Source of the DNA: Stenogyne calaminthoides
Taxonomy: Eukaryota > Streptophyta > Magnoliopsida > Lamiales > Lamiaceae
Direction: 5' to 3'
Assembly: GCA_037126765.1 (NCBI GenBank)
Contig: JBBCBC010000022.1
Coordinates: 4,216,001-4,280,000 of the forward strand
DNA length: 64,000 nucleotides
Made by a program: the position numbers and the translations under genes. Positions within the stretch are counted from its first letter, which is position 1; each line of letters opens with the position of its first letter. Shown one piece after another: positions 1 through 9,276 of this stretch. The notes below the pieces were generated by a model. The model saw nothing but the letters and a program-made list of their open reading frames with translations. It was not told the origin of the DNA and searched no databases.

Positions 1-430
1 TCCCCTGAATCACTGTTGTCATTGAGTATGTGAGAACTCAGATGACTTAAGCATGCTTCTCAAATAGCCCCGATCAAGGATCATCAAGAAAGGGATATTG
101 ATGATACAATGGAAATTGGTGTGCGATCTGCATCATACGCTTGGAGAGTGCAGTAAGATCTCACTTACTATGAGATACTGGGTATCTCATGATGGATGCA
201 CAAATACCTTAGAGGGTATTGGTATACACATTCAAGAAACCGTTTGATGTAGTTCCACTATATGTGTCTATGGGTGTCTAGGTTAGTGGGAGTGATGCGA
301 TACTCCTTTGACTTGAGGTCAATACGCACGATATGTGTGGAGTGATGAACTTTGACCATGATCGACGCTTACACCCTTCCATGGGTAGATATGGCTTGGA
401 TTGAGTTCATCACGAAGTGCATGTGCGTGG
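1..430. repeat. Non-coding repeat S, copy 1
   Basis: Matches 23099-23528 and 48475-48905 almost base for base. No open frame is shared by the copies. The style suggests the untranslated leader of a retroelement, but no LTR, primer-binding site or protein is visible, so the origin is not assigned. It marks the junction of the tandem units. Confidence 0.7.
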
Positions 431-461
431 TTGTTGCGATTCCTTTCTTATGTGAATTCTA

Positions 462-1239
462 TGTGGCTAATTTTATAACAACTCACAAACAAAATAAGTA
501 CGTGTACGATATTACGGTAAACAACAAGAAATTGTTGACCCAGTTCGTCAATAAATGACTACTCTGGGGCATTCCAAGTCAGGGATGTCATATTGCGAGG
601 TTTACATATACAGTACACAATACTTCTCATGGGGAAAAACTTCTACGAAAGATGGTGATTTGGGAAATATATCTGAGTACTTGGGAATTTTTCTGAACTC
701 CTATGGAAAATTTCTGAACCCTTTTCTTGTTCTTTTTGGATCTATTTATAGTACTTTGACAAGCATGTGCTGGCTTGGCAAGCATGAGCTGGAGACTTCG
801 TGTCTTGCAAGAACTCATGTGATGCTGCCACGTTTTCAACTTTGTCTTCCTGGTTGACCTTTGGATTTACTTGTTTATAAGGCATTCTTTTTGTCGTCCA
901 TATCAACTTTTGCTCGACCGATTGCTCTGCTCGCCCCTTTGATCATATCGATTTTGTACCGGAACACTGTCCTTAACGAGCATACAAGAATGACTATAAT
1001 GCTCACCAGATTTGGCGAGCATACTTGTTTGGTCGGCAAGCTGGCGAGCATACTTGTTTGGTCGCCAAGTTGGCGAGCATACTTATTTGGTCGGCAAGAT
1101 GGCGAGCACACTTGTTTAGTTGATAATTATTATCTAGGCGAACACCTCTCCATCGGACATGGTTATTTTAATAATTTATTGATACACGTGTCCCTCCGAC
1201 ATGTACGAATAAATCGAGGTGAAAGCATTGATCACAACA
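462..1239 (-). mobile_element. LTR of Tat-type Ty3/Gypsy element, unit A
   Basis: The segment starts TGTGGCTAA and ends CACAACA, so it has TG..CA termini. The same ends bound 23557-24671 and, more diverged, 52390-53562. Immediately right of it lies ATACCCCCC, whose reverse complement is a polypurine tract ending at the LTR. This is therefore the 3' LTR of an element whose sense strand is minus. It contains about 3.5 copies of a 29-bp repeat with core GCGAGCATACTTG at 1014-1115. No second LTR or target duplication is found in the unit. Confidence 0.65.
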
Positions 1240-1262
1240 ATACCCCCCAGCCGGGCCGCTTT
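1240..1262 (-). promoter_or_regulatory. Polypurine tract of the minus-strand element
   Basis: On the minus strand a G-rich run GGGGGGTAT directly precedes the LTR terminus TGTTGTG, the expected position for the plus-strand primer of an LTR retrotransposon. Equivalent tracts lie at 24672 and 53563. It fixes the orientation of the element. Confidence 0.6.
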
Positions 1263-2551
1263 GTATTCATCATGGGGGCCCGACTGTTGGATATATTGAG
1301 CGGGCCTTCGTGAGTGTCGCTCCGTCTTCTGTGTTGAATTTTCAAAATTTTTAAATCCAGCATCTATAAATACTATTTTGCCGCCTCAGCCCTTTTTTCT
1401 TTCTCTTCATTCTTTCTTCTTTCTTTCTTCATATTTCGTCGCGTCTGAAATTTCCGGCAAGAGCACTCTTATTCCGGCGAAAGATTTCTTCCAGGTAATT
1501 ACTTCGTACCCCCCTTAATTCCAATTATGACTTCTCGTTCGAGTTCTACCGCTTTAATTGAGTCAAACCATCATAGTTCCTCTTCCTCATCTTACCGTCC
1601 GATCTCCCGTAGTGGTGCTAATGCGCCAGAGATGAACACCTCGGGTTCAATATCCCGCTGGCAAATTCGACAACCATCTGCCATTCTTTCGTCAGATTCC
1701 GACGATGCCCTCAATGAATTAGACCGGGATTTAGCCCGCACCGATTTTTTAGATGATTCGGGTGAAGATTCTTTATCCCAACCCCAAATTGTATCTAGGG
1801 TTGTAAGTAATCGTGATGTAAATAGGGGTGCCGATCATTTGAGGGAGGAAATCCCAATAACTGAAAATGTTAATGAGTCGAACAGAGGATTTGATGGAGA
1901 ACAGAACATGATGCTCGATATCCCTGTTGGTCTTCCTCATAGCCCAACATATACCGAGTATAGTGCTCGCTATGATTTTGAATGGCCAGAACAACCTCAC
2001 AGAACAAGGGTCAAAAATGAATATCCAGCGAGCAAAATTGCAAGTGTGATCGATGTAGATATGCTCGGCCAATTGTATCGGAATTACGAGACTCTAAAGG
2101 ATGTGTTTTTCTGGGCGCCTGGTCCCGATGAGTGAGCAGACCAGCCTCCCGAGGGTTGTGTTGTTGTGAACTTAGATACAATGGAAGCGGGTCTTCAATT
2201 CCCACTTCATCCGGCCATTACTCGCTTGCTCGTAGAATGGAATATCACTATTACACAGCTAAAGCCGAATGGGTGGCATATGATTATGAGTTTCCTAACT
2301 CTGTTCGGCAAAACGAAACCTGTGTACTACCCAACAACAGCAGAACTTACTCGATTAGTTCATTTGTCTCGACCTAAAGGTGAACATGGATGGTTGTTCA
2401 TGCAGGCGAATGCAAAGTGTAAGGTCGTCGAGGATGTGCACGGATTGGAAAGAGAAGTTTTGGTTCGTCGGGGGTGATTGGAAAAGTCCTGCTTCAGGAT
2501 GTGAATCAAATGCTCGTTTAGACATCCCCACTGATTTTGGAATCTGTCGAA

Positions 2552-2615
2552 GTATGTATTTTTGTGGTTTTGCTCTTCACAATGAACTGATTTTAACTTA
2601 TTTTCTCAATCTCAG
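2552..2615 (+). other. Predicted intron 1 of the antisense ORF, unit A
   Basis: Donor GTATGT (GTAAGT in unit B at 25997) and acceptor CTCAATCTCAG. Removing 64 bp joins a phase-1 exon to an exon that stays open for its full 174 bp up to a GTAAGG donor at 2790. Read without splicing, the coding frame is lost. Confidence 0.6.
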
Positions 2616-3319
2616 GAATTCAAGCAGCAACGGACAAAGAGACAAACGATGGTTATTTCAGCAGTATCTGGCAAATCAATCTTGATCCATACTCAGAACG
2701 CTCAGTGAAGACGTTTAGTACTGCTGACCAAAGGAAGAAAGGAGGATTTTACGTGCCCCCTCACCATTTAGTTGTCGTCAATCCAGCTGGTAAGGATTGT
2801 TTTTTATACTTGCAAATGTGTTGTGCTCTTTGTTCCCGGTTTCTCTTTCTTTTTTAATAAATTCTTCTGTCTACAACTTTCCCTGTCGTCACTATTGATG
2901 TAAGCACATCCGAGCATACTAAAATGGCTCGAACCAAGAGACCTCAAGAGCTTGCTCGAATTCAGGCTGAGAGAGATTCTCAACGAGCAAACCGAGGGGA
3001 GGCGAGCAGAGTGAACAACTCGTTCTGTCGAGCAGGGATCGAGCGACCAAGCTCCTTCTGCAAAGAGATCCAGAAGGGTACCTGACGAACAAAATCCGAT
3101 AGCTCCATCGAGCATCGATGTTAATGAGGCGACCCCTACTGCTGAAACGACCAGAATAACTGCCTCTGTGGTCGGTCCGATCACACAAATTGCCGAAATG
3201 GAGGTCGATACATCTACTCCACCCACAGCAGGATCTCGAACCTGGACTCCTTTGAGTTCCCAGCTCCGTTCTCCCGAGGACAAGTCGTTTATGGGATGGG
3301 ACCCTGCTCGGGTGAACAG

Positions 3320-3404
3320 GTATGTTTGCTCGCCTGTTGGAGTGCCTCTTTGTTCCATCTGATTTGGTCGTCTAATCATATCTATTTGTTCTTATAACAT
3401 GTAG
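3320..3404 (+). other. Predicted intron 3 of the antisense ORF, unit A
   Basis: Donor AACAG|GTATGT and acceptor AACATGTAG|G. Removing 85 bp keeps the reading frame between the basic region ending PARVN and the following exon starting LNRLSP. In unit B the matching acceptor has changed from TAG to TAT. Confidence 0.6.
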
Positions 3405-4299
3405 GTTGAACAGATTGTCGCCTCTGATGCCAGAGTTGAAAGATTATTACTGCTCTCCTAGTGTCCGCAACATTCCTGGCCTTCCGGAGCATGTCCAGAA
3501 GGCGTGTGAAACCCCCATCCGAGCATGGACTACTGAGCTCGAAGAGGCCACTAAGGGTCCAACGACTTTGGAAACCATGCGACTTGGCCTAGTACACCAT
3601 GGCCAATCTCTGGTTCTCCTTGAAAAAGGTTACACCGAGTCCGCCCAGCTTCATGCCAACTAAGTGACCCTTATCACGAGTTTCGAAGAGAAGGTGAACG
3701 AGCTGACCAGGACCCAAGATGAAATGAAGTTGGCTCAGGGACAAGTATCCTCAGCCCAAGCAGAGGCTCATAAAGCTCAAGAGGATGCTCGTATAGCTCG
3801 GGAAGATGCTCGCCAGGCCAGAGAGGAGCTACGTCTTGCTCGGGAGGAGCTGCACAGTAATCAGAAAGAGGTGGCTGGCATTAGGAAAGTTCAGGATGAG
3901 CTGAATGTTGAGCTCCGAAAACTCAGAACAGGCATCGAGACTGCAGAATGCGAGAAAACTTTGCTCGCCCAACAACTCCTCACCGGTGAAGAGACCAACA
4001 CTCGTTTGGGTATTGAAAATTCAAAATTGCACACTGAAGAGTATGTTGATTCCATGTCCAATTTCTCCTATATATGCGCCTTTGCAAATGCCATCCGTTC
4101 TGCTAGACATACACTTACTGCTGACCAGATTACCCCACTCGTAGCCCATCTCGAGAAGTACCTGATCGACAACCCCCCGGATCTCAACCTTCCAATATCT
4201 AATTTGAGTGATTTGTGCGATTTCTCTAATCTTCCTGATGGGATCGAGATTGATGACCCTATTTTGGATGAGGAAGATGGTTCGGATGCGGATGTTTAA

Positions 4300-5815
4300 G
4301 GTACTATCGACCAAGCTCACCGAGCCGAGCATGGGTTTGATCAGGTGCAGGGTGAGCAGAGTGGTCTACCTGAAGACGAGCAGAATGTGCTATCCAGCGA
4401 GCAGACGAGGCACAATGATACTGGGGGAGTCGCTCCCAAAGGGACCGAGCAGACGAGGCAAGACTTTCTCGACACATCTCTTCCGCCCACCCCCAATAAT
4501 GAATTTATTCATTAGTTTTGCTTTGTTGAACAATTTCCTCCGCACTACTGTGTAATTTTTGTGTTGTTGAACTTACTTGTTGAACAATTTTGTTGTTTCC
4601 ATTGAATTTGCTTGTTGAACAATTTCCTCTGATTCGATCGTGGAGGATGAATTTTGCTGATGAACGATTGATGTTTGTTTTGTTTCCTAGTTTATGTCAT
4701 TTTTCTTCTGAATGAATTCGAACATGATCTGTGTCTATGTTCCACCCTGACTTCTTTGGTTTTTTGATTGTCTTATTGAGGTGCAATCAGATTGATCGTC
4801 TTATTTAGCTGCGACCAGATGGGTTAACTTATGTGCAACCCCCTCTTTCTTGTTTCGTGATCGTCTTATGTTAGCCGTGATCACTATTCTGCTCGGGTCG
4901 TCTTATTTAGCTGCAACCCCGTACTCATCACTCGTCTTGTTGCGGGTATCTGTAAGTACGAGTCATCTTATTTAGTTGTGACTCCGTACCCATCACTCGC
5001 TTTGCTGCGGGTATCTAAGTACGAATTGTTTCGTCAGGTGAACATAAACTTCAGCTCGTTCGTCTTTGTTCGGGTCGTCCGACTTAGGTGCGACCTCTGA
5101 TAGGCTTTAACTAGAAAAACTTAACAAACAAAAATGATTTTCAACACGTTGTTATTCTATTACAACCTTTACACTTCGGGAGAACTGTTTCTATTACACA
5201 TAACTATGGGCATCAGACTATCGTTTTGCTAAATTCAAAACGTCGTCTTGAAATAGATATGAGCTAACCTCATCTCGTCTGCGGAATTGATGTTGACAAG
5301 CATGAGGCGGATCAGCCTGTCTACTCTTCTTCAAGTAATATACTCGGCGGCAACAACAACATCGCCCCTTCTCCTGACAAGTTGTGATTATGCGAATCTG
5401 GCATGCGCATGAGCATGTAATGCACGCGCTGCTTTCGCCTATATCGGCAGCGCAAAAAGCCTCTGCTCGAACCATTTCATCCCCTTTTGTAGATGCCTGA
5501 GCATCAGCATCCGCGCGTCGTTTCGTGCGGATGCCATGGCATCCCATCCCCTCGGAGGAGATTTTTGGGATGCGTAGGGGACTAGTGATTTACTACTGCA
5601 TAAGCAGTGAGTAAAGTGGAGTGGCAATCACGACTCTGCCGAGCATCTTGAATCCGTAACGAGCACCAACCTGGGCTCGGAGTGACAATACCCGTTTAGA
5701 AGAAAATACTTCTCCCGATTTGGATTGGCTTTTCCAAATTGAAGGGAGAGTATTTTCCTTCGTGACTGCGATACGGGGTATAAAGCTCGTACTAGAGCAA
5801 GCGCCAGGCATACCA
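4300..5815. mobile_element. Inner part of Tat-type element, unit A, no identifiable protein
   Basis: Continuation of the retroelement after the antisense ORF; unit B has the same stretch at 27823-29353. Between about 4770 and 5100 a degenerate motif of the form GTCTTATTTAGNTGCGACC recurs several times. From 5160 to 5815 neither strand gives a product I recognise, although integrase would be expected beyond this point by comparison with 56834-57271. The right edge is where sequence common to 20079 begins. Confidence 0.4.
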
Positions 5816-5820
5816 AACCT

Positions 5821-5919
5821 AATTATATGTGCAATACACTACAATTAATTATAATTTAAACAAAATTCGGGGGTCGGGTCGGATCGTGGTGGGGCGGGGC
5901 GGGCAGTGCGGGACTGGTC
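5821..5919. repeat. Dispersed GC-rich repeat R, copy A1
   Basis: About 100 bp beginning AATTATATGTGCAATACAC and running into a G-rich tract around GTGGGGCGGGGCGGG. The same sequence occurs at 20079-20192 in this unit and at 29366-29478 and 45482-45595 in unit B. There is no coding potential. The superfamily is not determined. Confidence 0.6.
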
Positions 5920-5935
5920 GCCGATCTGATTATGA

Positions 5936-6352
5936 AAACATTGATATATGTTTTTAGGATCTGATACGATTCTTGAAACTTTTAAGATCGGTAAAATATT
6001 CTTTTTTTATTTTAAATATTGCATGGTTAATATTGTGCAAGAGAGTGACTCCTCAGTCCCCACTACTTTTTTGTGTTGTTATTATGTGTATTATTTTAGG
6101 AAAGAATCTCATATTAAAATTCAATTTGTAGGTTTAATTTTAATATAAAAACTTATTTTATAAGTATCTCAAATCAAAACTCAATTTTTATTTTTATTTT
6201 CGATTTAAGGTTGAATTCTTTTGCCTCAATTCAAGGCCCAACCAAAAAACTAAATATTAAATTAAAATTATACAAGATGAAAAAAAATACACATATGTCA
6301 TAAATATTAAAAATAAATTATTAATAAGAAAAAAGAAACTTCGTTATATTTA

Positions 6353-6402
<50 letters not shown>

Positions 6403-7357
6403 TGTATTATTTTAGTGTTTGAAATTTTTATTTAGTGTTCTTTTTTTAAAATCATGATAACTAGCATTTTATTTTTTATTTTCGGTTAAAGTCACATACA
6501 AGACAAAAAAAATTAAAATCATATACAATGTTAAAATGAAATTACAAATGGAATCTTAATTTGAGACACTTATAAAATAAATATTTATATTGAGACTAGA
6601 CTTAAAAATTGTATCTACATATTTAAATTTTTTATTTTTTTATTTAAAAAATATTAATATGTTGAGTCGTCTGATACAAAGATCCAGTCTACTTTGGAGT
6701 TGTCAAAAAATTGTTATCACCGAATTTAAACTCATGCATTCACTGATCTAATTTGATCGAAGTTAAATCCAAGTTATAATCCATGGGTATCAATTTCGAT
6801 ATTTTTAGCGCATGAATCGAGCTTATTATCATCCATACTGACAATAAGTTCGTTTACGAATTACAGTGAACAGGGAAAATTCTAAATTTTAAAGTTTTAT
6901 GATTTTAAAATTCTGATAAATAATTAAAATATATATATACTTTTTGGTATTTTATCGAAAAAAATGTTGAAAAAGTTGATTAATATTATAGCATTATATT
7001 ATTATGTATGTATTTAAAAAATAAAAAAATAGATAATATGAGAGTTTATTAGAAGAATAAATAAGAGAATAGATAGATGATAAAGTGAATTAAGATTTTA
7101 AAAATTTTATGAACCTTACTTTAAGCTAGAAAATAAATGAAGGTTTGAGATTGTAAAATTTAAAGTTCGATAGGAAAAGTCGTGAAACGATTATACATGC
7201 TGGGTAGAAGATGAGATAAAAGAGAATAAAAATATTAGGAAAAAACATCTTTCTGCATTTAATTTTTTAAACTATATTAATTTTTTTATTGAATAATTTT
7301 TAAAAGTTATCTTTTTTAATACAAACTGTTGCGAGTCATTTTTTATCGAGAGTATTA
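5936..7357. other. AT-rich intergenic stretch with (AT)22 microsatellite
   Basis: No gene seen on either strand. A perfect AT dinucleotide run covers 6357-6400. From about 6018 the sequence is absent from unit B. Confidence 0.6.
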
Positions 7358-7750
7358 TGTGGCTAATTTGGTAACAACTCACAAACAAAATGATTAATCG
7401 AACAAGAACACTGCGGGAAAAACCGTAGTTCTTCCCTGAAATGTGGGTGTAGGTATATAAGTGGAATGAGAGAAACATTCCAGTTTGTGTTTACAATGAA
7501 CTGTGAGGTCCTTTATATAAAGAGGACCAGCACGACAAATCATAAGCACGACAAATCGTTAAGCACGACAAATCAATAAGCACGACAAATCGATAAGCAC
7601 GACAAGTCATGTGCATAAAGCATGACAAAACATATGCGTAAGCACGACAAATCACGTGGTCTCGGTGGGACCTGCTGAAATGTGATAATTCGTTCTGCTG
7701 ACGTGTGATAAATCTGGTGATGCTGACGCGTGATATATTTGAGCACAACA
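7358..7750. mobile_element. Solo-LTR-like fragment with 17-bp tandem repeats
   Basis: The start TGTGGCTAATTTGGTAACAA closely resembles the start of the Tat-type LTR at 462, and the end GAGCACAACA resembles its end. The interior is different: at 7526-7660 a unit of about 17 bp, AGCACGACAAATCNATA, is repeated about six times. No matching 5-bp duplication flanks it and no internal domain is attached. It may be a solo LTR of a related family, or a truncated element. Present only in unit A. Confidence 0.5.
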
Positions 7751-7947
7751 CAAACTTTACATGATAGTAATTATTTTATTGAACAATTTGTGAATCAAAT
7801 ATTATTTAAAAAATAATTAATAATATTCAATAAAAATAATTAATACTATTTTAAAATGAACTTAATTACACATGGCATTTAGCGTAAAATAACATGCCAC
7901 CAGAAAATTATTTATTACGATAAAAGATAGGCTAAGCTAATTCTTAT

Positions 7948-8157
7948 ATATTCATCCACATACTTCGTGCACTAATAATACATTTTAGAAACATATAATT
8001 TATTATGTTAAAAGATGTAATTTGTTTACATTGAATCGTGCAATTATTAATATGAAAAAAATAGTTGAACAATTTAATATAAATAATTTTTATCTTTTAA
8101 TATAATAAATTATATATTTTAAAATATAATATAAATGCACGGTATACTTGGATGTAA
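7948..8157. mobile_element. MITE family M, copy 1
   Basis: About 210 bp with imperfect terminal inverted repeats containing the block TAATAATACATTTTA on the left and its diverged complement on the right. Related to 8491-8697 and 51757-51897. No ORF. The superfamily is not assigned because no clean target duplication is visible. Confidence 0.5.
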
Positions 8158-8490
8158 ATGAGATTCGGCTACAAAGATAATGTAGTGAGGTATTCATTTG
8201 ATATGAGTAATGAGCCGTAGGACTGTAGGACATAGAGGACGTGACGAATCTGATGAGAGAAAGGGACTATTCTATCCTTGGTACAAAACTACCCTAGCTA
8301 CCTACTTTAATATATTAGCTAGTAATTTTCAGTTTCGGATCAAAAATTAAACTACTAAAAGAGTGCCCACCTATATTGACACGACATTTAACCAGAAAAT
8401 CTAAGTTTTCAAGGACTATAATTAATTTAAATATTCCCTCATAGCTTCCTGCAAATATGGGGTCCTTTTTCTATATTAATGAATGTAGTA

Positions 8491-8697
8491 TGCATACGGG
8501 TACATCCTGCACTCATAATACATTTTAGAAGCGTATAATTTGTTATGTTGAAAAGTGTGATTTATTTATATAGAAAAGTGCAACTATTAATGTGGGAACA
8601 TAGTTGCATGCTTCTGTTTAGAATAGTTGCATGTTTCTATTTTGTATAGTTAAACGCTTTTAAAATGCAATATGAGCGCAAGGTGCATCCAGGTGCA
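8491..8697. mobile_element. MITE family M, copy 2
   Basis: 207 bp with terminal inverted repeats of about 47 bp. The left end TGCATACGGGTACATCC pairs with the right end read on the minus strand, TGCACCTGGATGCACC, and the arms then share CATTTTANAAGCGTNTA. No coding sequence. Found only in unit A, within the segment missing from B. Confidence 0.6.
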
Positions 8698-8985
8698 AAT
8701 GAGACCCACTCATTAATGAATGTGTATACATATGTCCTGAAAATAGGGAGGTAATCAATCAAATTAAAAAGAAAATAAAAAAATAAAATTATTGAGTCAT
8801 ACTCTTTTCCAAAAATATTTATTTGAGTACTTTTAAACTCGTCAATATAAATAAAAAAATTCAAATTTAATGTTATTCGATTAGTTAGTTCGTGGGTATT
8901 CTTTTTAGTAAGCTTGTGAGTTAGTTAGTAGTATAAATTGCAATGGATTGTTTGACTTTAATTTATATTTTTGACACTTAATATT

Positions 8986-9276
8986 ATTTTTTTTGAAATG
9001 AAAGCAAGGTTACATGCACGAACGATACGTGTCGAGAAGGCCTTCCACAAAGTCCAGAGGCTCAACCCAACTGTACGAACTATCAAAAGAGCAAGACATT
9101 CGAGTTAAAGAATGTGCCACAATATTGACATTCCGACAAGCCCAAACCACTTTAAACCTATCATGCTTTTCTATTATTGTTTTCCATTGCTAATTAAATA
9201 GCCAAAAAGGGAGTTGTCTAGAGCCGACGAACGATAAGCCTCACTGACATCACTAGCATCCGTCTCAACAACCAGG
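8986..9276 (-). pseudogene. LINE RNase H-like domain, 3' part, unit A
   Basis: On the minus strand this encodes the end of a plant LINE-type RNase H domain (RVT_3): ETDASDVSEAYRS, then RNVNIVAHSL, ending at a TAA at 9012-9010. An A-run (T-run on plus at about 8986-8994) after the stop looks like the LINE poly(A) tail. One frameshift is visible after the SNWK region. The rest of the domain lies beyond the hAT element at 11227. Confidence 0.65.

Larger units (their letters stand above)
1527..4299 (+). pseudogene. Antisense ORF of Tat-type element (gypsy-type 'Transposase_28'-like protein), unit A
   Basis: This is a plus-strand, intron-containing ORF lying opposite to the retroelement's sense strand. 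The ATG at 1527 opens a Ser-rich, acidic N-terminus. Around 2136-2440 is a block with F-x-LHPAITRLL and QLKPNGWHMI, the pattern I associate with the plant family called 'putative gypsy type transposon' (Pfam PF04195). A basic region follows (2924-3319), then a long heptad-rich coiled coil (about 3670-4030) and an acidic tail ending at 4299. Two GT-AG introns (2552-2615, 3320-3404) join exons in phase; a third start/acceptor near 2904 is unresolved. Damage: TGA at 2133, a short deletion with frameshift near 2440, about 66 bp missing versus unit B near 3010, and TAA at 3661. Biochemical role unknown; the 'transposase' label has no catalytic support here. Confidence 0.65.

Noticed and set aside
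352..1313. Several 68-150-codon frames over repeat S and the Tat-type LTR, also at 23709-24649
   Set aside because: They cross LTR boundaries and the 29-bp tandem repeat, and differ between copies through indels; not conserved as proteins.
1527..4299. Sense-strand Gag of a small non-autonomous retrotransposon
   Set aside because: The polypurine tract beside the LTR and the minus-strand integrase of the third copy show that the element's sense strand is minus, and the ORF contains introns.
5218..5816. Minus-strand frames at the end of the Tat-type fragment as degraded integrase
   Set aside because: No integrase motif (such as WAYRTT or WEGPY) could be found in any frame, although position would suggest it.
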